DNA from: Vibrio litoralis DSM 17657
GTDB lineage: Bacteria > Pseudomonadota > Gammaproteobacteria > Enterobacterales > Vibrionaceae
Assembly: GCF_000426765.1 (NCBI RefSeq)
Contig: NZ_AUFZ01000018.1
Span: 1-64,000, forward strand
DNA: 64,000 nt
Direction: 5' to 3'
The notes beneath the pieces were generated by a model. The model was given only the letters and a program-made list of their open reading frames with translations, did not search any database and had not been told where the DNA came from. A program made the translations under genes and the position numbers. Positions 53,956 to 63,216 of the stretch are shown here, in pieces. Within the stretch, counting starts at the first letter, position 1, and every line of letters begins with the position of its first letter.

Positions 53956-55290
53956 TCACGATTCAGAGACCAATTGATGCTTACCAAGTAAACGATACAT
54001 AGTTGCTCTCGATATTTTCAGCTCTTTTGCGGCGGATGATACTTGTCCATCATGTTGCTCTAACACTTTCATCAGCGCCTCTTTTTCAGAGTCTTCCCTG
54101 ATCATTTTTAAAGTTCGAGTTTTTTGGCTTTGAGATGGAAAATCAAAATGCTCTAACTCGAGTACTAAGCCATCGGATACTAATACCGCTCGTTTGATTT
54201 GATTAACTAGTTCTCTGACATTACCAGGCCATTGATATTGAGTTAAAGCTTTGATGGCTGGAGAAGAAACACTACGAGCTTGAGTATTATATTCTCGACT
54301 AAATTGCTGGATATAATAGTGAGTAATACTAGCAATATCAGCGCATCGTTCTTTCAAAGGCGTGACATGCACTTTCAAGATCTTTAGTAAATAAAACAAT
54401 TCTGCGGAAAACTCTGATTCCACTACCTTTTGCTCAAGATCACTATAGGTTGACACTATGATGCGAATATCTAATGTTTTCTCGCCTTGCTCAGTCTGAA
54501 TTACCGGATGGTTAATAAAATGCAGTAAATGATTTTGTTGGCTTTTTGGCAATGCGGTGATGTCTTTAATCAATAAGGTTCCTTGATCAGCCTCTTCCAG
54601 CTTGCTTTGAAAGCCAGATGGTTGAGCTTCTCTTTCAAAACCAAAGACCTCCCTTTCAAAACGTTTTTCAGATAACGCACTACAACTCACAACGACAAAG
54701 GGGCCAGTGCTACGAGATGAGGTATCATGGATTGATTTGGCTACTAAACGCTTACCTACACCTCTCTCCCCCGCAATAATGATATTGGCTTCAGTATTGG
54801 CAATCCGTTTAATTTGCTCACGTAAACGCTTAGTTGGTAAAGAATCACCAATTAATAGATCTTGATTATCCACCATGTTCTCTGGCCAGACTTTCTTTTC
54901 TAGTTTCAGCATTCCTAATTGGTGACCAATACTACTCAACAATAGTTTCTCAGGCATAGGAGAAGTGAAGAAATCAATACAGAAGTTAACGATAAATTGG
55001 CAGATAGGATCTTGGTTGAGTTGGTGCTCTTTAATATAAGCCATCCAACGTACATGCTTATTGTTGGTCACCAAGTAGGCAATCGCACTTAAACTAAAAT
55101 CATCATTGGTCAGATCAATTAGCCCAATACACGGACCAATTTGGTCGATCATGCCTTGGCCAAGCCTTAAATCTCTACAGCTTTCGACTTTCCAGCCAAA
55201 CTGGACAATTTTTTCATACCAAGTATCGAGCCGTCCACCTATGACTAAAAGCGATCCAGGTACCGAGTCCATGCGAAAATAATTGTCCAT
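53956..55290 (-). CDS. vpsR: c-di-GMP-responsive biofilm regulator VpsR-like (sigma-54 EBP fold)
   Basis: A 444-residue atypical enhancer-binding protein. An N-terminal receiver-like domain (about residues 10-125) keeps Asp59 (GLIDLTN). The AAA+ domain has Walker A GERGVGK (174-180), but the GAFTGA loop is replaced (FEREAQPSG, 219-227) and Walker B is degenerate (LLIKDI instead of an Asp-Glu pair). The C-terminal Fis-type HTH is QVSSAAKELKISRATMYRLL. This matches V. cholerae VpsR, which acts with sigma-70 and c-di-GMP to turn on polysaccharide genes. The neighbouring lysS supports orthology. AAGGATACGAT precedes ATG 55290. Confidence 0.88.
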   Translation of the reverse strand: MDNYFRMDSVPGSLLVIGGRLDTWYEKIVQFGWKVESCRDLRLGQGMIDQIGPCIGLIDLTNDDFSLSAIAYLVTNNKHVRWMAYIKEHQLNQDPICQFIVNFCIDFFTSPMPEKLLLSSIGHQLGMLKLEKKVWPENMVDNQDLLIGDSLPTKRLREQIKRIANTEANIIIAGERGVGKRLVAKSIHDTSSRSTGPFVVVSCSALSEKRFEREVFGFEREAQPSGFQSKLEEADQGTLLIKDITALPKSQQNHLLHFINHPVIQTEQGEKTLDIRIIVSTYSDLEQKVVESEFSAELFYLLKILKVHVTPLKERCADIASITHYYIQQFSREYNTQARSVSSPAIKALTQYQWPGNVRELVNQIKRAVLVSDGLVLELEHFDFPSQSQKTRTLKMIREDSEKEALMKVLEQHDGQVSSAAKELKISRATMYRLLGKHQLVSES

Positions 55291-55444
55291 ATCGTATCCT
55301 TTCAACTATTTATCAACCAGTCAGGGCATCATACACAGGACTACACGAGTAAAGCTATGAAACCATTTCTTATTTTTGAGACGGACTATTTATTTAATAA
55401 AAATAGATGCTTGGAACGTATTTTGCGAATTTTAAGTAAAAAAA

Positions 55445-55468
55445 AACCCACCAATGAGATGGTGGGTT
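55445..55468 (-). terminator. lysS terminator
   Basis: On the minus strand AACCCACC-ATCTCATT-GGTGGGTT is followed by nine T residues, 24 bp after the lysS stop. Confidence 0.93.
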
Positions 55469-55492
55469 CTAATGCTTTGGTAAGAAGATCTA

Positions 55493-57016
55493 TTATTGCT
55501 GTGGACGCATCGCTGGGAATAGGATCACGTCACGAATAGTATGAGTATTTGTAAATAGCATGGCTAGACGATCGATACCGATACCTTGACCCGCAGTTGG
55601 CGGTAGGCCGTGCTCAAGCGCTGTAATGTAGTCAGCATCGTAGAACATTGCTTCATCATCACCGGCATCTTTAGCTTCAACTTGTGCTTTAAAGCGTGCA
55701 TCTTGGTCTTCTGCATCATTAAGCTCAGAGAAACCATTCGCCACTTCACGGCCACCGATAAAGAACTCAAAACGATCAGTAAAGAACGGATTTGAATCAC
55801 TACGACGAGCCAGTGGAGAAATATCTGCTGGGTAGCCAGTAATAAAGGTAGGTTGAATAAGCTGAGGTTCAGCAGTTTCACCAAAGATCTCTTCAAGTAG
55901 TTGACCACAAGTCCAGAAGCTTTCTACTTCTACATGAACTGATTTAGCAATCTTAACCATAAAGTCACGATCTTTTACCGTTTCTTCATTTAAGTTGGCA
56001 ATATCAGCATGGTCTGGATTGTATTGTTTGATTGCATCGATCATGCTCATACGGGCATATTTACCACCGAACTCAACACGCTCTTCACCGTAAGGCATCG
56101 ACGTTGCGCCCAGTACTTCAACGGCAACCGTACTTAGCATTTCTTCAGTCAGATCCATTAGATCGTTGTAATCCGCATACGCCATGTAGAATTCCATCAT
56201 AGTGAATTCAGGGTTATGACGAGGTGATAGACCTTCGTTACGGAAGTTACGGTTTACTTCGAATACGCGATCAAAACCACCGACAACCAAACGCTTCAAG
56301 TAAAGCTCTGGAGCAACACGTAGGTACATATCAATATCTAGCGCATTGTGGTGAGTAATAAATGGACGCGCTGTCGCACCACCTGGGATCACGTGCATCA
56401 TTGGCGTTTCAACTTCTAGGAAGCCTTTCTTCGCCATGAAGTTACGGATCGCCATTACAAGCTTAGAGCGAATAATGAAAGCCGTACGAGAATCTTCGTT
56501 GACAATCAGATCAACGTAACGCTGACGGTAACGCATTTCTTGATCAGTTAAGCCGTGGAATTTTTCTGGCAGTGGACGCAGTGCTTTGGTTAGCAACTCG
56601 TATGATTCCATGTTCACGTAAAGATCGCCTTTACCTGACTTATGCAATGCGCCTTTCACACCGATGATGTCACCGATATCTAGGCCTTGGTATTTTTCTT
56701 TTAATTCTTTTTGTACATCTTTAGCCGCGTACGCTTGAATACGGCCAGACGTTTCTTGAATCACTAGGAATGGACCACGTTTTGCCATCACACGACCTGC
56801 AATCGCAACAACATGATTCAGCGCTTCTAATTCTTCTTTTGATTTTTCACCAAATTCAGCTTGAAGATCCGCCGCTAAATGCTCACGACGAAAGTCATTT
56901 GGGTGGCCGTTTGCTTTACAGCTTTGACGGATATGATCCAGTTTAGAACGACGCTCAGCGATCAGTTTATTTTCTTCTGCTGCATCAATTTGGTTTTGGC
57001 TGTTTGATTCAGTCAT
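55493..57016 (-). CDS. lysS: Lysyl-tRNA synthetase (class II)
   Basis: A 507-residue enzyme. The N-terminal OB-fold (about residues 60-160, including [20 protein letters not shown]) precedes the class II core: motif 2 [22 protein letters not shown] and motif 3 [13 protein letters not shown]. It charges tRNA-Lys. ATG 57016 is six bases after AGGG; a directly adjacent ATG is at 57019. It is the last gene of the xerD-dsbC-yqfB-recJ-prfB-lysS series, 72 bp after prfB. Confidence 0.97.
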   Translation of the reverse strand: MTESNSQNQIDAAEENKLIAERRSKLDHIRQSCKANGHPNDFRREHLAADLQAEFGEKSKEELEALNHVVAIAGRVMAKRGPFLVIQETSGRIQAYAAKDVQKELKEKYQGLDIGDIIGVKGALHKSGKGDLYVNMESYELLTKALRPLPEKFHGLTDQEMRYRQRYVDLIVNEDSRTAFIIRSKLVMAIRNFMAKKGFLEVETPMMHVIPGGATARPFITHHNALDIDMYLRVAPELYLKRLVVGGFDRVFEVNRNFRNEGLSPRHNPEFTMMEFYMAYADYNDLMDLTEEMLSTVAVEVLGATSMPYGEERVEFGGKYARMSMIDAIKQYNPDHADIANLNEETVKDRDFMVKIAKSVHVEVESFWTCGQLLEEIFGETAEPQLIQPTFITGYPADISPLARRSDSNPFFTDRFEFFIGGREVANGFSELNDAEDQDARFKAQVEAKDAGDDEAMFYDADYITALEHGLPPTAGQGIGIDRLAMLFTNTHTIRDVILFPAMRPQQ

Positions 57017-57088
57017 CATGTGCCCTTATAAAAAATGAGTTATCTTCTTAAAGAAGAGGAATTCTGTGTGCTTAGCTTGTTGCCGAAC

Positions 57089-58187
57089 TTAGAGCCCTGA
57101 CTTCAAACTTGCTTCAATAAACTTATCGAGATCGCCATCTAATACTGCTTGAGTATTGCGGTTTTCGACACCAGTACGTAGATCTTTAATACGCGAATCA
57201 TCTAATACGTAAGAGCGAATTTGGCTGCCCCAACCGATATCGGATTTCGAATCTTCATTGGCTTGTTTTTCAGCATTTTGCTTTTGCAATTCAAACTCAA
57301 ACAATTTTGCACGAAGCTGCTTCATCGCTTGATCTTTGTTTTTATGCTGAGAACGATCGTTTTGACACTGCACCACAATATTCGTTGGTACGTGCGTAAT
57401 ACGAACCGCTGATTCCGTGGTGTTTACGTGCTGACCACCGGCACCAGATGCACGGTATACATCGATACGTAAATCCGATGGGTTAATATCAATTTCAATG
57501 TTGTCATCAATCTCAGGGTAGATAAATGCCGATGCAAATGAAGTATGACGGCGACCACCTGAATCAAATGGTGATTTACGAACTAGGCGATGCACGCCAG
57601 TTTCGGTACGTAGCCAACCATAAGCATATTCACCAGAAATACGGACTGTCGCACCTTTAAGGCCAGCCACATCCCCTTCTGATACTTCAATCACTTCCGT
57701 CTTAAACCCTTTGGCTTCTGCCCAACGCAAATACATACGTAGCATCATCGAAGTCCAATCTTGCGCTTCGGTACCACCAGATCCTGATTGTAAATCGATA
57801 TAGCAATCAGATGCATCATGGTCACCTGAGAACATACGGCGGAATTCAAGCTTTTCTAATTTCGCTTCAAGATCGGCAAGTTCAGGTTCAATCTCGTCAA
57901 AGGTTTCTTGATCTTGCTCTTCAACCGCAAGTTCTAATAATCCTTCAACATCATCACAACCTTGTTCCAGTTGATCAATGGTTTCAACGACGGCTTCTAA
58001 TGCTGAACGTTCTTTACCTAACGCTTGAGCGCGCTCAGGTTCATTCCAGACAGCAGGTTGTTCAAGTTCGGCATTTACTTCTTCTAGACGCTCTTTCTTA
58101 GCATCGTAGTCAAAGATACCCCCTCAGAACATTCGTGCGCTCGGCAACGTCCTGAAGGCGGTTTTTAATCGGATTGATTTCAAACAT
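57089..58187 (-). CDS. prfB: Peptide chain release factor 2 (programmed +1 frameshift)
   Basis: RF2 of 365 residues, encoded in two frames. Frame one runs from ATG 58187 through 25 codons to UGA at 58110-58112; the shift site is CTTTGA preceded by AGGGGG (58119-58124), the autoregulatory signal that makes +1 slippage depend on RF2 level. The second frame runs to 57089. The SPF tripeptide ([13 protein letters not shown]) recognises UGA/UAA and the GGQ motif is in [16 protein letters not shown]. The E. coli protein has the same length and shift position (codon 26). The gene is intact, not a pseudogene. Confidence 0.97.
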
Positions 58188-58233
58188 GTTGGCTTATCAC
58201 TTATTTGAGATATTGGGTCAATTCTTATAGGAA

Positions 58234-58500
58234 TATACCCAAGTAACTTCAAGATGCGAGTTTCAGCAAGAATAAAACAAGCTTTAGGCAAGGCAAATTG
58301 AATATGATCATAGTCATTCTATCTCTGTTCAATTTAACACAGCATAAAGCTTGTTTTAACTTGCCCTTTGGGAGCTTCATTCAAACCTTTATGCAGCGTC
58401 AGATTGGTTTGAAAGGTGCTTACATTCCTTCGCCAATCTTCCTTACCTAAAGGTTTGGATGATAGCTCTGAATTCTGCATCTTGAAGTCACTTGGGTATA
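58234..58500 (-). repeat. 268-bp MITE-like element, copy 2
   Basis: It has the same terminal inverted repeats as 43497-43764 (TATACCCAAGTAACTTCAAG at the left), in the opposite orientation, with roughly 90% identity by eye. It lies in the recJ-prfB gap, inside the operon, and carries no gene. Confidence 0.85.
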
Positions 58501-58554
58501 TAGGCGCAGAATTCTACCTAAATTGCTAATGAATATACAGGGATTTTACACGAT

Positions 58555-60324
58555 TCATTTTGCATCTAAATGATCGACCATCAATTGCAATGATTGATTG
58601 CCACGAAATTCATTAATATCGAGCTTGTAAGCTAAATGAACCGTTTTCACTGACGCATCCGGCCAGCGGCGTAAATCGACGTTAAAAGCAATTGCATCGA
58701 TCATAATGCCAGTTGGATAACCTTTAAACAGAGGCTCTAACATCATTTTCAAATGCTTTTCACCTACCAACTTTTGATGCAATAATTTGAATTCACCATC
58801 AAAGATAGGCTCAGGGAAAGCTTGTCCCCAAGGGCCACCAGCACGTAACTCTTCTGCGGTATGCATCGAAAATTCTTCTGGCTTTAATTCGCCATCAGAT
58901 AAAATTACACCTTCTAGCGCTGACTCATCGAGCTCTTCGCGTACCGCCAAATCAAACAAGCGAGAGAATTGTTCAAATCTATTTTGGTAGATGGTTAAAC
59001 CCGCCGCCATCGCATGGCCACCAAATTTAACAATGATCCCAGGGTTTTGAGTATCGATCTTATCTAAAACATCACGCATATGAAGCCCGGGAATCGAGCG
59101 ACATGATCCTTTTAAAGAAGGCTCGCCATTCGACAATTCACCGCCATCGGCAAACGCGATCACCGGACGATGGAATTCATCTTTAATACGTGAGGCTAAA
59201 ATCCCTATCACCCCTTGGTGCCAATCCGCTTGAAATAAGGTTAAGCCATACGGCAGATTCGACTTATCTTCTAGGCCGCCTTTCGCGTTCAGCAAACGTT
59301 CACAAAATGCCATCGCTTCTTGCTTCATGCCTTGTTCAATTTCACGGCGCATGTGGTTTAAACCATCGAGCTCACTGGCCATGCGGCGCGCGGCATGAAT
59401 ATTGTTGCTCAGTAATAACTCAACCCCAAACGACATATCTTCAAGGCGTCCTGCAGCATTAATTCTTGGCCCTAGAGCAAAGCCAAAGTCTGCCGCAACA
59501 AGACGTTTAGCATCGCGTTTTGCCACTTCGATTAACGCTTGAATGCCCGGGCGGGCTTTACCAGCACGAATTCGTTGTAAGCCTTGATGAACTAAAATTC
59601 GGTTATTTTCATCCAGTGGTACTACATCCGCCACCGTTCCGAGTGCGACTATATCTAACAGTTCCGCTAAGTTAGGCTCGGGGATATTTTGTTGAGCAAA
59701 CCACTGTTGAGTTCGCATTTCAGCGCGTAGAGCCAACATGAGGTAAAACGCCACACCAACGCCCGCTAATGCTTTTGAAGGAAAAGAACATTGTTGCAGA
59801 TTAGGGTTAACCATCGCATCGGCATTCGGCAATTCGTGGCCAGGTAAATGGTGGTCGGTGACGATCACAATTAACCCTTGCTCCTTAGCATAACGCACCC
59901 CTTCAATTGAAGAGACGCCATTATCCACCGTCATGATCACTTGCGCGCCACGCTCAATCGCTTGATCGACCACTTCAGGGCTTAGTCCGTAACCATCTTC
60001 AAAACGATTGGGCACGAGGTAATCGACATTACTACTGCCTAGCATACGAATCGCGAGTACAGATAAAGCCGAGCTGGTCGCGCCATCCGCATCAAAATCA
60101 CCCACCACGATAATACGTTGTTGCTGCTTAATCGCTTGAAACAATAACGACACCGCAAGCTCAATGCCATGCAACGCTTGATAAGAGTGTAGTCCTTTAG
60201 CGCCCTTTTCTAATTGGCTAACATTCTGGATCTGACGATTAATATAAATGCGACGTAATAAGGGAGAAATCGACTCAGGTAAAATAGAAAGATCAACATC
60301 AGGTCGGCGGGAAATAGTCGTCAT
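58555..60324 (-). CDS. recJ: Single-stranded-DNA exonuclease RecJ
   Basis: A 589-residue 5'-3' exonuclease of the DHH family. Motifs are VGDFDADGATSSALSV (about residues 75-90), MTVDNGVSS, VTDHHLPG and GRLEDMSFGVELL, followed by the DHHA1 motif GGHAMAAGLTI and the C-terminal OB fold. It acts in the RecF pathway and in mismatch repair with MutH. It lies in the xerD-dsbC-yqfB-recJ-prfB-lysS series. Confidence 0.97.
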   Translation of the reverse strand: MTTISRRPDVDLSILPESISPLLRRIYINRQIQNVSQLEKGAKGLHSYQALHGIELAVSLLFQAIKQQQRIIVVGDFDADGATSSALSVLAIRMLGSSNVDYLVPNRFEDGYGLSPEVVDQAIERGAQVIMTVDNGVSSIEGVRYAKEQGLIVIVTDHHLPGHELPNADAMVNPNLQQCSFPSKALAGVGVAFYLMLALRAEMRTQQWFAQQNIPEPNLAELLDIVALGTVADVVPLDENNRILVHQGLQRIRAGKARPGIQALIEVAKRDAKRLVAADFGFALGPRINAAGRLEDMSFGVELLLSNNIHAARRMASELDGLNHMRREIEQGMKQEAMAFCERLLNAKGGLEDKSNLPYGLTLFQADWHQGVIGILASRIKDEFHRPVIAFADGGELSNGEPSLKGSCRSIPGLHMRDVLDKIDTQNPGIIVKFGGHAMAAGLTIYQNRFEQFSRLFDLAVREELDESALEGVILSDGELKPEEFSMHTAEELRAGGPWGQAFPEPIFDGEFKLLHQKLVGEKHLKMMLEPLFKGYPTGIMIDAIAFNVDLRRWPDASVKTVHLAYKLDINEFRGNQSLQLMVDHLDAK

Positions 60325-60350
60325 AATACTCTTAATAGGTTGAGGATGGT

Positions 60351-60713
60351 TTAAGCATTGGAAGAATAAAGCTGATAATCAATCACAAATAACTGTTCTA
60401 AACCGGGGTAAATCTCTTGAATCACGGATTTCAATTGCGGCAAGCTCATATTCTCTTGCTCGGCATGAAACTCACTAAGTTGTGATAAATGCACCGGCGT
60501 GACGGATAATATTTTCAATTGGCAGAAGACTCGCCCTTGCTCTAAGGTCGATACCGTGACTACGCTGCCAGGAACGTAATGACTTTCTGCTTGATCACGA
60601 ATCGTAATGGTCTTTTTGCCCGCCAGAATATCGTCTTCAAAGCGAGCAAAAAATGTCATTTCGGCTGGTACGTTAGTTGCTGCGTTAATTGATGCGTTAG
60701 ATAGATTGTCCAT
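60351..60713 (-). CDS. yqfB: N4-acetylcytidine amidohydrolase, YqfB-like ASCH protein
   Basis: A 120-residue ASCH-domain protein. The core ITFF-like MTFFARFEDDILAGKKTITIRD (residues 19-40) and EFHAEQENMSLPQLKSVIQEIYPG align with E. coli YqfB, which hydrolyses N4-acetylcytidine. Lys and Thr/Glu residues of the proposed active site are in GKKTITIRD and HAEQENM. It starts at the dsbC stop (one-base overlap), so it is coupled to dsbC, an insertion relative to the E. coli xerD-dsbC-recJ order. Confidence 0.88.
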   Translation of the reverse strand: MDNLSNASINAATNVPAEMTFFARFEDDILAGKKTITIRDQAESHYVPGSVVTVSTLEQGRVFCQLKILSVTPVHLSQLSEFHAEQENMSLPQLKSVIQEIYPGLEQLFVIDYQLYSSNA

Positions 60714-61504
60714 TATAAATCTTCAGCTTCTAATGCTTCGAGTAAATCGTTAGCCGGTAAGTAACCACCTACGATTCGACCATTAGACAATAAAATGGCA
60801 GGAGTGCCACTAATGCCTAATTGCGCACCAAAAGCATATTGCTCACTGATCATTTGCTGGCACTTAGGTAAGTTTTTGCTATCAAAATCAAAGCGACGAT
60901 TAATCTTCACATCATCCAAAGCTTTTTTACGATCATCTGCGCACCATACTTTAGCCATCGCTTGCGCGACATCGCCGGTAGGTCCTTGGCGAGGGTAAGC
61001 CATATAACGCACCGTAATACCTAGATCGTTATATTTTTGTATTTCTTTATGCAGTTTTACACAGTAACCACAAGTAATATCAGTAAATACCGTCACCACA
61101 TATTTTTGATCTTTGGCTTTATAGACGATCATATCATCAGCAAACTTCTCAACTTGCTTAGCGTATTTTTTTGCCATTAAATCACTGAAGTTGCCTTGTT
61201 TATCTAGGCTGTACATCTTGCCTTGAATAAAAAAGTCACCGGTTGCACTGGAAAAGAAAATTCCTTGATTGGTGGTCACTTCATATAAACCATTAATTGG
61301 TGATGACGCAACCTCAGTCACTTTAATACCAAGGTTAACAAAGCGTGCACTGATTTCAGCTTGATTAGCTTCTGTGCTGGCATAGCTAGGCAAACTCAAT
61401 AGTGAAAACATCAACGCAGAAAAAGCCAATGCTCCTAATGCCCCTCTAGCTTTAGCACAAACTGACTTAACATTAATTGAATCAAATAAAGAAGCAAAAT
61501 GCAT
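60713..61504 (-). CDS. dsbC: Thiol:disulfide interchange protein DsbC
   Basis: A 263-residue periplasmic disulfide isomerase. The signal peptide is long, ending near LLSLPSYAS (about residue 43); the N-terminal dimerisation domain (about 50-105) precedes the thioredoxin-like part with the active site TCGYC and the cis-Pro loop SGTPAILLSNG. The ATG at 61504 follows AGGTATTTT. It is reduced by DsbD. It lies between xerD and yqfB. Confidence 0.95.
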   Translation of the reverse strand: MHFASLFDSINVKSVCAKARGALGALAFSALMFSLLSLPSYASTEANQAEISARFVNLGIKVTEVASSPINGLYEVTTNQGIFFSSATGDFFIQGKMYSLDKQGNFSDLMAKKYAKQVEKFADDMIVYKAKDQKYVVTVFTDITCGYCVKLHKEIQKYNDLGITVRYMAYPRQGPTGDVAQAMAKVWCADDRKKALDDVKINRRFDFDSKNLPKCQQMISEQYAFGAQLGISGTPAILLSNGRIVGGYLPANDLLEALEAEDL

Positions 61505-61552
61505 AAAATACCTAAAATATGGAGAAAAGTTGTCCAACAACACACCCTAGAA

Positions 61553-62452
61553 CTAAGCTCTCGGGTGATGCTCTTGGTGAATTTGTTTTAATCTTTCGGT
61601 TGCCACATGAGTATAAATTTGTGTGGTCGATAAGTCACTATGTCCGAGCAGCATTTGCACTACTCTCAAGTCAGCACCATGATTGAGTAAATGCGTCGCA
61701 AAGGCATGGCGCAATACGTGCGGAGACAAAGCTTCAGAATCAATACCAGCATGTTGAGCATAAAATTTAATGCGGTGCCAAAAGGTTTGACGCGTCATTT
61801 GCCGAGCACGCTTACTCGGAAAAACCACATCTGAGCTTTTCTCACCCAATAATGCCGGTCGACCTTGCTCTATGTAGGTTTCAATCCACTCAATAGCATT
61901 TTCTCCCATCGGCACTAGACGCTCTTTACCGCCTTTACCCATTACACGTACTACCCCTTGGCGCAAACTCATATTTTCCATGGTCAAACTCACCAATTCG
62001 GTCACACGTAGGCCGGTAGCATACAGCAGCTCTAGCATGGCTTTATCACGTAGCTCTAGAGGGTCTTCAACAATTGGCGCATCAAGTAAGGCTTCAATCT
62101 GTTGTTCTGATAAATCTTTCGGCAAGCGTTTCGGCAACTTAGGCGCAATTAATAACGCACTAGGATCATCGCTGCGCAACTTCTCACGAGTAAAATATTG
62201 GAATAGTCGACGTATGGCAGACAACATTCGTGCTCGAGAAGTTTGCTTGTAATTTTGTTCCAATAACCAAGCTTGGTAGGCTTGTAAATCATAAGTCGTC
62301 ACGGTTAATAAACTCATTGATTGCTTACTTAACCATCCCACCAACTTATCGAGATCATGTCGATAAGACTGCAAGGTATTTTCTGATAAGCCTTTCTCCA
62401 GCCAAATTGAATCAAGAAAACGTTCTACCAGAGCTAATTCAGACTGCATCAC
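61553..62452 (-). CDS. xerD: Tyrosine recombinase XerD
   Basis: A 299-residue site-specific recombinase that resolves chromosome dimers at dif with XerC. The N-terminal SAM-like domain (FLDSIWLEKGLSENTLQSYR) precedes the catalytic domain: Arg in ATGLRVTELVSL, H-x-x-R in HVLRHAFATHLL, His in LLGHSDLSTTQIYTHV with Tyr as nucleophile. It is the first gene of the dsbC-recJ-lysS series and is not an integron or phage integrase. Confidence 0.96.
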   Translation of the reverse strand: MMQSELALVERFLDSIWLEKGLSENTLQSYRHDLDKLVGWLSKQSMSLLTVTTYDLQAYQAWLLEQNYKQTSRARMLSAIRRLFQYFTREKLRSDDPSALLIAPKLPKRLPKDLSEQQIEALLDAPIVEDPLELRDKAMLELLYATGLRVTELVSLTMENMSLRQGVVRVMGKGGKERLVPMGENAIEWIETYIEQGRPALLGEKSSDVVFPSKRARQMTRQTFWHRIKFYAQHAGIDSEALSPHVLRHAFATHLLNHGADLRVVQMLLGHSDLSTTQIYTHVATERLKQIHQEHHPRA

Positions 62453-62608
62453 CTATTACTCACTTTATGCCTAATATTTAATACCTAATATCCATGCTGA
62501 GACTACGGTAGCTCACTCATAATTGCCACTTATTTTACTGAAAGCATGTAAAGCTCTGACTATTACCGTTAGAATTAACCACAAATTCATCAAACGTTGA
62601 AAAACACT

Positions 62609-63127
62609 ATGAAGATAGGCTTATTCTACGGTTCAAGTACCTGTTATACCGAAATAGCTTCGGAAAAAATCCGCGCGATTATTGGCGAAGATCTGGTCGA
62701 TATCTACAATATTAAAGATACCCCAGTCTCAACACTTCAAGATTATGATTTCCTTATTTTAGGGATTTCCACTTGGGATTTCGGTGAGATACAAGAAGAT
62801 TGGAGCGCGGTATGGCAGCAACTCGATGGGCTATCTCTAAACGACAAGTACGTGGCGTTATTCGGTCTCGGCGATCAAGAAGGCTATGGCGAATGGTTTC
62901 TCGATGCGATGGGAATGCTTCACGACGAACTGATGGCAACGGGAGTTAAGTTTCTCGGCTACTGGCCGAACCAAGGCTATGAGTTTGAACAATCAAAAGC
63001 GCTTACTGAAGATAAAACGCATTTTGTTGGCTTAGCGCTTGATGAAGATTCTCAATATGAACTCAGCGATCAGCGTATCGAGCAGTGGTGCGAGCAAATC
63101 CTTGTTGAGTATCACGACAGTTTATAA
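62609..63127 (+). CDS. fldB: Flavodoxin FldB
   Basis: A 172-residue long-chain flavodoxin. The FMN phosphate loop is [12 protein letters not shown] (residues 4-15), the ring-binding loops are [14 protein letters not shown] and [13 protein letters not shown]. It shuttles electrons in the cytoplasm. The position divergent from xerD identifies it as FldB, as in E. coli. ATG 62609 is preferred; a TTG four codons upstream is the alternative. Confidence 0.93.
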   Translation: MKIGLFYGSSTCYTEIASEKIRAIIGEDLVDIYNIKDTPVSTLQDYDFLILGISTWDFGEIQEDWSAVWQQLDGLSLNDKYVALFGLGDQEGYGEWFLDAMGMLHDELMATGVKFLGYWPNQGYEFEQSKALTEDKTHFVGLALDEDSQYELSDQRIEQWCEQILVEYHDSL

Positions 63128-63155
63128 CTTTACCGTTCGAAAACATTCGAATACA

Positions 63156-63192
63156 AAAAAGGCTTAGTGAGTTGAATCCACTAAGCCTTTTT
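63156..63192. terminator. Bidirectional terminator, fldB/brnQ
   Basis: AAAAAGGCTTAGTG and CACTAAGCCTTTTT form a 14-bp stem between the convergent stops of fldB and brnQ. Confidence 0.9.
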
Positions 63193-63216
63193 CTTTCTTG
63201 TTAGCTGGTTAAACGA

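Noticed and set aside
53956..55290. Ordinary NtrC-type sigma-54 activator that could control the purine cluster
   Set aside because: GAFTGA and Walker B are degenerate and the sequence matches VpsR, so it cannot be expected to activate the sigma-54 promoters at 2042 and 2264.
57089..57835. Truncated prfB pseudogene starting at 57835
   Set aside because: The upstream part is encoded in another frame and joined through a canonical +1 programmed frameshift, so the gene is intact.
61553..62452. Integron or phage integrase
   Set aside because: The tyrosine recombinase is chromosomal XerD by sequence start and by its dsbC-recJ neighbourhood; no attC sites or phage genes are in the window.
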